From Candidatus Endobugula sertula (GTDB lineage: Bacteria > Pseudomonadota > Gammaproteobacteria > Pseudomonadales > Cellvibrionaceae), in the NCBI GenBank assembly GCA_001723645.1, contig MDLC01000022.1, forward strand, positions 1-49,486: a stretch of DNA of 49,486 nucleotides, in the 5' to 3' direction. The notes beneath the pieces were generated by a model. It made no database searches and had not been told where the DNA came from. It worked only from the letters and a program-made list of their open reading frames with translations. The position numbers were made by a program, and so were the translations under genes. Positions 1 to 9,473 of this stretch are shown piece by piece (position 1 is the first letter of the stretch; each line of letters begins with the position of its first letter).

Positions 1-18
1 TACTGAACATTAACTTTG

Positions 19-67
19 GCAGCCCTCAGGGCTGCTAACAACCGTCAAGCCTCCCGCTTTGCGGGAG
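19..67. repeat. Tandem pair of small GC-rich hairpins beside the flhA remnant
   Basis: Two perfect short palindromes lie side by side. Positions 19-35 have 7-bp arms (GCAGCCC/GGGCTGC) around a 3-nt loop. Positions 51-67 have arms CTCCCGC/GCGGGAG around TTT. The arrangement resembles REP or BIME-type intergenic elements. All three forward frames contain stops in bases 1-38, so this DNA cannot be an in-frame part of flhA. The element may mark the break point of that gene. No second copy was noticed in the window. Confidence 0.55.
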
Positions 68-71
68 CGTT

Positions 72-596
72 ATGACTCCAAATACAGTATCGATTAATAT
101 TCTGCGCAAAATACTACAAAATCTATTGCGAGAAAACGTTTCAATTCGTGACTTTAGAAGCATTGCTGAAGCTATCACCGGCTTTGGTCAGCATCAGGAT
201 GCGGACCTGCTTAGCAGTGTTTGTCGACAAGCATTATCGCGGCAGATTGTACAGGGAATTATTGGTAATGAATCGGAATTGCCAGTGATGACCCTGGAAC
301 CAAATTTGGAACAGTTATTGCTAAACTCAGTACAACAGGCACAAAAATCTGGCGCTAATGAGAACGCATTTATTGAACCGACCATGGCAGAGCGTTTACA
401 AAAATCACTGATGGAAACAGCCAGCCAACTGGAAATTCAGGGTAAACCAATGATATTGCTGGTTGCTGCTCCTTTAAGGTTAATGCTGGCGAAGTTTATT
501 CACCTGTTTATTCCTGATATGTCGGTATTAGCATTTACTGAAGTACCAGATAATAAACAATTGACAATAGAAGCATCTATTGGTGTAGAAAATTAA
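72..596 (+). pseudogene. flhA: flhA, C-terminal fragment of the flagellar export gate protein
   Basis: The 174 residues match the cytoplasmic C-terminal part of FlhA, the membrane export gate of the flagellar type III system. The recognisable stretch is LRKILQNLLRENVSIRDF near residue 11, and the tail VLAFTEVPDNKQLTIEA is typical of the family. Full-length FlhA is about 690-700 residues with an N-terminal membrane domain, so only about the last quarter is here. An in-frame stop at 36-38 and the two hairpins directly upstream show the reading frame does not continue into intact flhA in this window. It is followed by flhF, as in Pseudomonas-like flagellar operons. The rest of the gene may lie just outside the window. 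I read it as a truncated remnant, but a real internal start cannot be excluded. Confidence 0.75.
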
Positions 597-649
597 CAGG
601 TATCTAAGGTCTGAAGGCTTTAGTATCAATAGAATAAGAGGTTAATATC

Positions 650-2107
650 ATGCAGGCCAAACGTTTTATCGCTGCAGACATGCGCCGAGCTCTTGATATG
701 GTTAAAAATGAGTTTGGCGAAGATGCAATGATTTTATCTACGGAGAGAACAACAAAGGGAGTAGAATTGGTTGCAACGGTTGAGGCTTCTTTAATGGCTA
801 AAGACCCCATTTTGAATGTATCACCTTCACCCAATCAACAGAATATTGAAAAAGCTGCGTCTTGCTTTCAATCAGCTCCCGCTACATCGGTAGCTGCATT
901 TTCGAAAGCGTTCTCTGCGCAAAAATCTTCCTCTTTTTCTGAAATAAAAGGTCCAGCATCGGGCAAAACCCGTCAAGAATTGGCGGTTGAAGTGGAAGTC
1001 GCTAATCGTAAAATGTTAGCTGCCAGAAAAGCAGAATCTGTTTCACTGGAAGAGTGGGCAGAAGCGAAAGTTAGCCCACCAAAATCAGTAAAGCCCACGC
1101 TTGAGAAGGGTATGCAACGACAAAAAAATGATCAATATATTCGTCAAAGTGATGAAGATATCCGTTGTTTGCATAAAGAAATTGCGGACATGCGACAGAC
1201 CCTGGAGACGCAACTATCGCAAATGGCTGAAATACAGGAAAATCGGTATCTTGAAGTACAGGCAGCGGGAAAAGTTTCAGACTCTCAAGTCCATTCAGTC
1301 ATTCCTGACATTCGTCGGCAACTGAGCCTTCTTGGTTTAACGAATGCCTGTAATGATCAGCTAATGGCATCAATAGGTTCTGAGAATATATCATCGTCTA
1401 ATAAACAAAAACTATGAACAACTGTGTTGGCAGAGTTGGCGCGTCATATTCCCTATGATATTTCAGATAAGATTGCGAAGGGTGGAGTTTATGCATTTTT
1501 AGGCACTACCGGGGTAGGCAAAACTACAACGATTGCTAAATTGGCCGCTCGGCATGTTATTCATCATGGTGCTGAGAAACTGGTTTTATTAACCACAGAT
1601 AATTATCGTATTGCTTCACATAACCAATTGAAATCCTTGGCCATGATATTGAATGTTCAGATCAAAGTCGTTGAAGACTTGAAGCAGTTGCCCTTATTGG
1701 TAAAGAGTTTGTCTGATTATGATCTGATTCTTATTGATACGCCAGGAATGGGTTATACAGACCCTTTATTGAAATCTCACTTACATATATTTAAGCAATG
1801 TCCCCAGGTGAATAATTTATTGGTTTTATCGGCGACAACTCAATATCAAATGCTGAAAGCGTCTTTACACAGCTACTATATAGCCGGTTTAAACGGATGT
1901 GTATTGACCAAATTAGATGAGTGTGCTCACCTTGGTGATGCCTTAAGCATGATGTCAGAACATAGCGTACCACTGGCTTATGTGACTGATGGGCAATCGA
2001 TACCTGACGATATCGCGGTATTAAAGCCTTCTCAGCTTATTAGCCGTGCAGTCAATATGTTGAAACAGTATAAAAATGGTCAATTACAGGTACAAAAAAG
2101 CGTATAA
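650..2107 (+). pseudogene. flhF: flhF, SRP-type GTPase, interrupted by one in-frame TGA
   Basis: FlhF is a GTPase that sets the polar site and number of flagella. The N-terminal domain begins MQAKRFIAADMRRALDMV. The C-terminal GTPase half has the P-loop GTTGVGKTTT, the G3-type DTPGMG and the G4-type TKLDE. One frame runs from 650 to 2107 (486 codons, normal length), broken only by TGA at 1415-1417 in the context QKL-stop-TTVLAELARHIP. A tryptophan is common at this linker position in FlhF, so TGG to TGA is the simplest explanation. A GTG at 1424 has no visible Shine-Dalgarno sequence, so separate expression of the GTPase half is unlikely. The gene sits between flhA and fleN. A low level of UGA readthrough is an alternative to complete loss. 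Confidence 0.88.
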
Positions 2108-2206
2108 AAAAGCTGAAAATTGTATTTTATAAGCGATATGCCATAAAGCATCTATACTCAATTAAGGGTCATAAGTCACGATGTATTAAGAGGAGTCAAG
2201 TGATAG

Positions 2207-3058
2207 ATGAGTCATCCAGTACAAGTGATTGCGGTCACTGGTGGTAAAGGTGGAGTCGGTAAAAGTAATATCTCTGTTAACTTAAGCCTTGCTCTGGCTG
2301 AAATACGACGTCGAGTGATATTACTAGATGCTGATCTTGGTCTAGCTAACATCGATGTATTATTAGGTATCAGAGCCGAAAAAAACATTGCTGATGTACT
2401 ATCGGGTAGCTGTGATTTAAGAGATATTCTTATTCGAGGTCCAGGCGGTATTTGGATTGTTCCAGCGGCTTCTGGTGTTCAGGAAATGGCGACACTGAAC
2501 CCACAGCAACACGGGGCTATGATTCAGGCTTTTAGTGCTTTGAGCAATCAATTGGATGTATTGGTCATTGATACAGCCGCCGGTATTTCAGATACGATGG
2601 TCAGTTTTGTTCGAGCAGCCCAAGAGATTATTGTTGTTGTCTGTGATGAGCCCTCCTCAATAACTGATGCTTATGCGTTAATTAAATTATTGAATAAAGA
2701 ATATGGTTTAGTGCGTTTTCGTGTTGTTGCTAATATGGTAGGTAGTGTTAAGGAAGGACATCGTTTGTTCGTTAAACTCAGTGGGGTTTGCGAGCGTTTT
2801 CTTGATGTCACCATGCAGTATTTGGGCGCGATTCCCTTCGATGGCAATGTTCGTAAGGCGGTACAAAAACAAAAAGCGCTATTGGAGTACGCGCCTCATT
2901 GTAAAGCGTCACAAGCTTACAGGCAGTTGGCTGGAAAAATAGATGAGTGGCCAATTCTATCCTCCCCCCGGGGGCATCTTGAGTTTTTTGTTGAAAACTT
3001 ACTCGGAACAATGCACTCTCCTGTTCATGGTGATGATAGGCCGCATCTAGGTGGCTAG
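2207..3058 (+). CDS. fleN: FleN/FlhG, MinD-like ATPase controlling flagellar number
   Basis: A MinD/ParA-family ATPase of 283 residues, the normal FleN size. It has the deviant Walker A motif KGGVGKSN (about residues 13-20), DADLGLANIDVLLG (switch I/A' region) and the Walker B region LDVLVIDTAAGIS. FleN works against FlhF and FleQ to keep flagellar number low in polar flagellates. The start ATG at 2207 follows an AGGAG element about 10 nt upstream. It lies between the broken flhF and fliA. No lesion is visible in this gene. Confidence 0.93.
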   Translation: MSHPVQVIAVTGGKGGVGKSNISVNLSLALAEIRRRVILLDADLGLANIDVLLGIRAEKNIADVLSGSCDLRDILIRGPGGIWIVPAASGVQEMATLNPQQHGAMIQAFSALSNQLDVLVIDTAAGISDTMVSFVRAAQEIIVVVCDEPSSITDAYALIKLLNKEYGLVRFRVVANMVGSVKEGHRLFVKLSGVCERFLDVTMQYLGAIPFDGNVRKAVQKQKALLEYAPHCKASQAYRQLAGKIDEWPILSSPRGHLEFFVENLLGTMHSPVHGDDRPHLGG

Positions 3059-3129
3059 AGGAGAATAACAGGCTCCTATAAGCTTGCCTCAGTCAGTAGT
3101 ATGCCTGCCAGAGCGTTGGTTTTTTTAAG

Positions 3130-3903
3130 GTGGTTGAAACGGTTAAGGAACGTTTAATGGCTTTGGTTGATGGTATCGATATCTACGAACAGACAAACAG
3201 AGTATCGGCTGGAATAGTGATTGAAGAGTATGCCGATTTAGTGAAGCGTATTGCTCAGCATATGATTGCCAGAATGCCTACCAGTGTACAGCTTGATGAT
3301 CTTATTCAAGCGGGTACCATAGGTTTGATTGAAGCATCGAAGAAATATGATGTTGCTCGTGGAGCAAGTTTCGAAACTTATGCCGGAATACGTATTCGAG
3401 ATGCTATTGTCGATGAAGTTCGTAAAGGTGACTGGGTGCCAAGGTCTGTTCATCGTAATGCTCGTCGTATTAGCCAGGTGATTGCTGAGCTTGAGGCAAA
3501 GCTGGGACGTGAAGTTAAAGACACCGAAGTCGCTGATGCAATGGGGGTGACACTTGATGAATACCATTCCATGTCTCGTGATGCGGTTTCTGGACGATTA
3601 TTTAGTATTGAAGAGTCTTTTTCAGGTGAAGAATATAACGTCTCGAATAGTCAAAGTAGTGGTTCGGCATTTCTTGAACCTGACGAAAGTGTGCAACGGG
3701 ATATCTTAAAAAGATCGTTAATGGGTGCTATTGATTCATTACCTGAACGTGAGCGATTGACGCTGTCGTTATATTATGACGAAGAACTTAACTTAAAGGA
3801 AATTGGGAAAGTTTTAGGTGTTAGTGAATCTCGTGTCAGCCAGATACATAGCCAAGCGGCATTGCGATTGCGAGCTAAACTAAAAGATTGGCAAGTTGAG
3901 TAA
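3130..3903 (+). CDS. fliA: FliA, flagellar sigma factor sigma-28
   Basis: Sigma-28 for late flagellar and chemotaxis genes. The sigma-70 regions are recognisable in order: region 2 with DLIQAGTIGLIEASKKYD and GASFETYAGIRIRDAIVDE, region 3 with RKGDWVPRSVHRNAR, and region 4 with LPERERLTLSLYYDEELNL followed by the helix-turn-helix around GVSESRVSQIHSQ. At 257 residues it is slightly longer than typical. The longest form starts at GTG 3130; ATG 3157 is an alternative that gives a more typical N-terminus. The frame is intact, so the regulator survives although several genes around it are broken. Confidence 0.93.
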   Translation: MVETVKERLMALVDGIDIYEQTNRVSAGIVIEEYADLVKRIAQHMIARMPTSVQLDDLIQAGTIGLIEASKKYDVARGASFETYAGIRIRDAIVDEVRKGDWVPRSVHRNARRISQVIAELEAKLGREVKDTEVADAMGVTLDEYHSMSRDAVSGRLFSIEESFSGEEYNVSNSQSSGSAFLEPDESVQRDILKRSLMGAIDSLPERERLTLSLYYDEELNLKEIGKVLGVSESRVSQIHSQAALRLRAKLKDWQVE

Positions 3904-4087
3904 TAGCCCTATTTTTATTGACTTGTTAGCCGTTTGTAAAACGTTTGCTTTCTATTTTAATCCTTTGTTTTTCATAGCAAAAATGACATTTCTACTCAGT
4001 ATTGGAAATTTTGACGAATAAACTGGCTACATTAGAAACAACGTCTAGACTATAAATATACAAGCGTATCAGTGAGTGGAGGCGACA

Positions 4088-4426
4088 TTGGACAAAAACA
4101 TGAAAATCCTCATTGTGGATGATTTTTCGACAATGCGGAGAATTATCAAAAACTTATTGAGGGACCTCGGTTTTACCAATACTCAGGAAGCGGACGATGG
4201 TTTAACGGCCCTACCTATGCTGAAGGGGGGAGACTTTGATTTCTTGGTAACTGATTGGAATATGCCGGGTATGACGGGTATTGACCTTCTAAAAGAAGTG
4301 AGAGCTGATGAAAAGCTCGCTAATCTGCCTACGCTAATGGTCACCGCAGAGGCTAAAAAGGACCAGATAGTAGAGGCTGCTCAGGCACTGAAAGAAAAGA
4401 TTGAGAAAATATTTGATCGAGTTTAA
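4088..4426 (+). pseudogene. cheY: cheY with an in-frame deletion of the conserved-Lys loop
   Basis: CheY is the diffusible response regulator that controls flagellar rotation. The start is very close to Pseudomonas-type CheY (DKNMKILIVDDFSTMRRI), with the phosphoacceptor Asp in LVTDWNMPG. I place the start at TTG 4088, because GGAGG lies at 4078-4082; the frame also opens at GTG 4076. Near the end the sequence jumps from EAAQA directly to LKEKIEKIFDRV. The family normally has about 14 residues there, of the type GVNGYIVKPFTAAT, which contain strand beta-5 and the invariant Lys-Pro. The result is about 112 residues instead of about 126, with the frame kept. Without that lysine the receiver should not signal normally. 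I see the gap directly; loss of function is inferred. Confidence 0.85.
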
Positions 4427-4479
4427 TAAGCTGGCTACGGTTCAGCTTATTATTGTGTAGTAATGAAAGGGCACTTTTA

Positions 4480-5285
4480 ATGGAAAGTCAACTCGCTATA
4501 CCGACCAACCAGGATATGATTGAGGAATTACGTCAGTGTGCTGCAGTGCTTACGGAGAAATTGCAGAGTGATAAGTATGATGAAGCGTCAAAGTTAATTG
4601 AAAACTTAATGGAGAGCCGAGATAAATATATCTTTCAAAGTATTGGAACACTAACACGGGGTTTGCACGATTCTATTGTTAATTTCAATATTGATGGTGG
4701 TGCTACCTGTTCTATTGAACGTGCGATGGAAAATGAATGTGAATTTAATGATGCATCGAATCGTTTGAATTATGTGATTGAACTAACACAAAATGCGGCT
4801 GAAAAAACATGGACATGGTTGAGGCTTCGGCGCCTATATCCATGGACTTGGCTCAGGAAGCTTCAGTATTAAAAGCGGAATGGTCTCGAATTCGTAGTCG
4901 CGAAATGACAGCCAGTGAGTTTAGGGAGTTGTATAAACGCATGGATATCTTTTTTGAACAAATGGGTAGTAGTACTTCTACACTCAATGAAAATTTACAG
5001 AATATCATCCTTGAACAGGGGTTTCAGGATTTAACGGGTCAGGTCTTAAAAAGAGTGATTAGCCTGATAACAGAAGTTGAAGAAAGTTTGGTTTCACTGG
5101 TACGAATTGCTGGTCAGGTTGAAGAGGTAGTTGGTATCACTCCTCGGGAAAAAAATCAAGAAGAGACTGATGAAAAAACAGCTAATATTAAAGGTGAAGG
5201 GCCACAGGTCAAAGCGAATGAACGTGAAGATGTTGTATGTGGACAAGATGAAGTTGATGACTTGTTGTCTAGTTTAGGTTTTTGA
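4480..5285 (+). pseudogene. cheZ: cheZ, CheY-P phosphatase, frameshifted
   Basis: CheZ dephosphorylates CheY-P. The start ATG 4480 follows GAAAGGG at 4465-4471. The first frame gives a normal CheZ N-terminal half up to LNYVIELTQNAAEK. The second frame takes over with MDMVEASAPISMDLAQEA and carries the catalytic-region segment LEQGFQDLTGQVLKRVISL and the CheY-binding C-terminal peptide DEVDDLLSSLGF. The whole span is 806 nt, one short of a multiple of three. The shift lies at about 4799-4810, in or next to a run of six A residues. A lost A restores one 268-residue CheZ. A real mutation, transcript slippage at the A tract or a base-calling error would all look like this. Confidence 0.88.
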
Positions 5286-5295
5286 GGAGAACTCG

Positions 5296-7498
5296 ATGAG
5301 TTTTGCTGATGACGAAGAAATTCTCCAGGACTTTTTAGTAGAGGCTGGAGAAATCCTTGAACAATTATCAGAGCAGTTAGTTGATTTGGAACAACGGCCT
5401 GATGACAAGGATCTATTGAATGCTATTTTTAGAGGGTTTCATACAGTTAAAGGTGGGGCAGGATTTTTACAATTAAACCCAATGGTAGAGTGCTGCCATG
5501 TGACAGAAAACCTATTTGATATTTTGCGTAATGGCCAGCGTACGGTAACCTCTGAATTAATGGATGTCGTATTACAGGCATTGGATGCCGTTAATTCCCA
5601 ATTTGAGGCAGTACAACAACGCCAGGAACCCGAATGCGGATCCTGAACTCATCGCCACCTTGGGGCGTTTGGTGGCCTGTGAAGATTTAGAGGAAGGAGG
5701 AACTGAAGAAGCTCAAGACGACACTGTAATAGATGAAAGGCCAATGGAGGCTTCGGATCAGGAAACAGAAGACATTTCAAATGAAACGCGTGTTGAGTCC
5801 GCTGTGCAGGCGGGTGATGAAATTACAGATAGTGAATTTGAACAGTTGGTTGACGCTGTTAGTGATGTGCCAAAAACAGAAACTACAGAGTCTAAAGCAT
5901 CCGGTACGGATAAAAAGGCTGATAGTGATGAAATTACAGATGACGAGTTTGAAGATTTATTAGATCAGTTACATGGCAAAGGGCACGGACCTGGGTCTAA
6001 ATCCAAGTCAGTAGCGTCTACGGAAGTCAGTGCTACAAACCCCGAACCCAAGGAACCCTCCACTCCAGTGAATACAGATAGTAATATTATTACTGATGAT
6101 GAATTTGAGGATCTTCTCGACCAATTACATGGTAAAGGAAAAGGTCCTGGAGTCAACCCTGCTGTAAGTGCTCAATCAAAGTCAGAGGCTGTTAGTGAGC
6201 CGTCTACTACAGAACCTAAAGCGCCAGGTGCGACTAAAAAGCCCAAAGCAGCCAAGCCAGCGCCGAAAAAAGAGCCTGCAAAATCTACAGCATCATCTGC
6301 TCCAGCGAAAGATGTGGTCGCCCCTCCAACAGAAACCACGGTTCGAGTGGATACCCAGCGCTTGGATGATATTATGAATATGGTCGGTGAGCTGGTGTTA
6401 GTGCGTAATCGTCTGGTACGTTTAGGCGATAAAAGCACCGATGAATCCTTAGGTAAAGCTGTGGCAAATTTGGATGTTGTGACAGCAGACTTACAAACAT
6501 CCGTCATGAAGACGCGGATGCAACCTATTAAGAAAGTATTTGGTCGTTTTCCTCGAGTTGTACGTGACTTGGCTCGTAACTTGAAAAAAGAAATCAACTT
6601 GGAACTCGTTGGTGAAGAAACCGATTTGGATAAAAACCTAGTGGAAGCCTTGGCAGACCCTCTAGTGCATTTAGTGAGAAATTCTGTAGACCATGGCATT
6701 GAAAGCCCTGAAGTGCGTGAAAGTAATCATAAACCCAGGATCGGTAAAGTGATATTGGCCGCGCAGCAGGAGGGCGATCATATTTTACTATCTATTACGG
6801 ATGATGGTGGTGGTATGGATGCGCAAAAGTTAAGAGGTATTGCCGTTGAGAAGGGTCTAATGGATGAAGATGCGGCTCAGCGCCTTTCAGATAAAGAGGC
6901 ATTTAATTTAATTTTTGCTCCAGGCTTTTCCACCAAAACAGAAATTTCTGATGTTTCAGGTCGAGGTGTTGGAATGGATGTTGTGAAAACAAAAATTACC
7001 CAACTTAATGGTTCTATTGAAATAGAATCCGAGTTAGGTAAGGGAACAGAGATTCTGATTAAAGTACCACTGACTCTGGCTATTATGCCAACACTAATGA
7101 TTATGTTGGGTGCACAGGCGTTTGCTTTGCCACTGGTCAGTGTGAATGAAATATTCCACATGGACCTGAAAAAAATTAATATTGTGGATGGTCAAGAGTG
7201 TGTGTCTATTCGAGAGCAAGCTATTCCACTATTTTATTTAAAAAACTGGTTGGTAAATGGCGCGGCTAATCAGGAAAAACCCACAGAAGCCCATGTGGTG
7301 ATTGTGACGGTAGGTACACAGCGCGTCGGTTTTGTTGTTGATCAATTGATTGGTCAGGAAGAGGTTGTTATTAAACCATTAGGTAAAATGCTTAATGGCA
7401 CCCCCGGAATGGCAGGTGCAACCATCACGGGTGATGGTACCATTGCATTAATTTTGGATGTGCCCAGTATGTTAAAGCGATATGCAGGGACAGTCTAG
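5296..7498 (+). pseudogene. cheA: cheA, chemotaxis histidine kinase, frameshifted after the HPt domain
   Basis: CheA is the receptor-coupled kinase that phosphorylates CheY and CheB. Residues 1-116 of the first frame hold the HPt domain with phospho-His49 in FHTVKGGAGF; this frame stops at 5646. The rest is in the next frame: an acidic linker with repeats, the dimerisation helix (VDTQRLDDIMNMVGELVLVRNRL region), ATP-binding boxes (HLVRNSVDHGIE, DDGGGMD, SGRGVGMDVV) and the C-terminal CheW-like domain, ending at TAG 7498. The span is one base over a multiple of three. The shift is between about 5620 and 5645, so a one-base insertion or two-base deletion fits. Kinase core and HPt would be made as separate pieces, if at all. 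Confidence 0.9.
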
Positions 7499-7548
7499 CG
7501 CTTTGGTTGTCACACTCTTGATCGTCAATAAACTGAGTGAAATATGAT

Positions 7549-8646
7549 ATGGCACTCAATATTCTAGTCGTTGATGATTCCCCTTTCTTTCAGAAATTAT
7601 TGGCTGAAATGATCAATGAACATCCTCGTTTGCAGGTTGTTGGCTTTGCCAATAATGGTCAGGAAGCGATTGAGCAAGTCAAAAGTCTAAAACCTGACCT
7701 TGTGACGATGGATTATGAAATGCCTCTGATGGACGGTGTGACCGCTGTCCGATTAATTATGGAAGAAAACCCATTGCCCATATTGATGCTGTCTTCTATG
7801 ACATTTCCTGATGCGAAAATTACTATTGATGCTCTACAGGCTGGAGCGGCTGATTTTATTACCAAAAATTTTTCTGCAATATCGAATAAAAGTGAGGCGA
7901 TTACGCAGCATTTACATAAAACGCTATTAGCGATAGGTGAGAATATTTTACAATCAAAAAATGCTCTCTCAGTCTCTAGTGAACAATCACCACCAAAACG
8001 TAACGATTTGTCAGGAGTGTCAGTCAGTGGCAATACATCCAATATCGATCGATTAGGCAAAGATTCATTATTTGAATCTTCAGGGAAACCAAAGATTGTA
8101 GCAATTGGTGCATCGACAGGTGGCCCTGCGGCACTGATTTCCATGTTAAAAGAAATTCCAGCTAGTTTTCTTCTGCCTATTGTGATTGTTCAGCATATGC
8201 CTAAAAATTTTACCTTAGCCTTTTCTGAACGTTTAAATCGCCAATGTAACATAGAGGTTAAACAAGCCAGTGACGGTGACAAATTGTTACCAGGAAGAGC
8301 ATTGTTGGCACCTGGTGGAAAGCAGCTTATTATTAACAAGAAGGATGCTACAAGAGTCAGTGTCATTGATTCAGATGGAGAGGTCAATTATAAACCTTGT
8401 ATTGATATTAGTTTTGCATCATTGTCGAATACATACGGTGCAACGACCTTGGCTATTGTATTAACAGGGATGGGAAATGATGGTTGCAAAGGGGCAAAAT
8501 TACTTAAAGCACAGCGAGCAACGGTGTGGACTCAAGATAAGGATAGCTGTGTTGTTTATGGTATGCCGATGGCTGTAGACCAGGCACGTTTATCGAATGC
8601 CTCGTTGACATTGAGTAATATGTCTACGTATTTATCTGCATTGTGA
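7549..8646 (+). CDS. cheB: CheB, chemotaxis methylesterase/glutamine deamidase
   Basis: CheB removes methyl groups from receptor glutamates during adaptation. The receiver domain runs from residue 1 (NILVVDDSPFFQKLL) with its Asp in LVTMDYEMPLMDG. A linker follows. The C-terminal methylesterase has the catalytic Ser in IGASTGGPAAL, His in QHMPKNFT and Asp in LTGMGNDG. About 365 residues from ATG 7549, a usual size; an in-frame GTG at 7537 is possible. It lies 50 nt downstream of cheA and shows no lesion. Confidence 0.93.
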   Translation: MALNILVVDDSPFFQKLLAEMINEHPRLQVVGFANNGQEAIEQVKSLKPDLVTMDYEMPLMDGVTAVRLIMEENPLPILMLSSMTFPDAKITIDALQAGAADFITKNFSAISNKSEAITQHLHKTLLAIGENILQSKNALSVSSEQSPPKRNDLSGVSVSGNTSNIDRLGKDSLFESSGKPKIVAIGASTGGPAALISMLKEIPASFLLPIVIVQHMPKNFTLAFSERLNRQCNIEVKQASDGDKLLPGRALLAPGGKQLIINKKDATRVSVIDSDGEVNYKPCIDISFASLSNTYGATTLAIVLTGMGNDGCKGAKLLKAQRATVWTQDKDSCVVYGMPMAVDQARLSNASLTLSNMSTYLSAL

Positions 8647-8725
8647 GTGTTTATGTTATATGAATTGTTAGCACGGAGATTTTCCCTGCATTTTTGATGT
8701 ACTTCAATCGGTTGGTAACTGTTTT

Positions 8726-9448
8726 ATGAAGTTTGATATGTTGAGTTTTTTTGGAGTTATCATTGCATTTGCAGCTTTGTTAGGTGGTAATTTTCTGGAA
8801 GGAGGAGCCTGGCAACAACTGCTTAATGGTCCTGCTGCATTGATTGTTTTTGGTGGCACTCTGGGTGCAGCCATTCTGCAAACGCCCATCATATCATTAA
8901 AAAGAGCATTACAACTTTTTGTCTGGATCATCAACCCGCCGAACATTGATCATAAAAAGTATATCAAAAAAATGTCAAATTGGGCGAAAATTACCCGACA
9001 AAAGGGCTTGTTGGGGTTGGAAGGCGAAATGAATAGAGAGAAAGATCCCTATCTTAAAAAAGCGCTGCAATTATTAATAGATGAAGGCTCGCCACAAACA
9101 CTACGCAAAGTACTGGAAACGGATTTATTACTAGCGGAACAACGTGACCAGGATGTGGTGAAGTTTTATTCTAGTATGGGAGGTTATGCCCCCACCATTG
9201 GTATTATTGGTGCGGTTATGGGGTTAATCTATGTAATGAGAAACCTGGCAGAACCTGCAGAACTGGGTGCCGGTATAGCTATTGCCTTTATAGCAACGAT
9301 TTATGGTGTTGCTGTTGCCAACTTACTATTAATTCCTATTGCGAACAAATTAACCCTGTATATTCATCAGCAATCGCATTTAAAGGAACTGGTTATTGAA
9401 GGCGTTATTATGTGGCCGATGGTGAAAACCCTCGTTCTATCGAATTGA
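8726..9448 (+). CDS. motC: MotC, MotA/PomA-family flagellar stator subunit
   Basis: An inner-membrane stator protein of the MotA family, 240 residues. It has the N-terminal membrane segment LSFFGVIIAFAALLGGNFLEGG, a second at ALIVFGGTLGAAILQTP, a cytoplasmic loop with charged residues, and a paired hydrophobic region in the C-terminal half (APTIGIIGAVMGLIYVM and GAGIAIAFIATIYGVAVANLLLIP). It pairs with the next gene, motD, 25 nt downstream. The frame is intact. It is assigned to the MotC branch by gene order with cheB, motD and parC. Confidence 0.9.
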   Translation: MKFDMLSFFGVIIAFAALLGGNFLEGGAWQQLLNGPAALIVFGGTLGAAILQTPIISLKRALQLFVWIINPPNIDHKKYIKKMSNWAKITRQKGLLGLEGEMNREKDPYLKKALQLLIDEGSPQTLRKVLETDLLLAEQRDQDVVKFYSSMGGYAPTIGIIGAVMGLIYVMRNLAEPAELGAGIAIAFIATIYGVAVANLLLIPIANKLTLYIHQQSHLKELVIEGVIMWPMVKTLVLSN

Positions 9449-9473
9449 AATTAAATGGTTATGAGGTGAGTTA

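Noticed and set aside
1415-1417. General reassignment of UGA to tryptophan
   Set aside because: Several conserved proteins (CheZ, CheB, MotC, ParP) end at their expected C-termini with TGA.
1424-2107. Separate GTPase gene starting at GTG 1424
   Set aside because: It is the same frame as the upstream FlhF half and has no ribosome site; one interrupted flhF is simpler.
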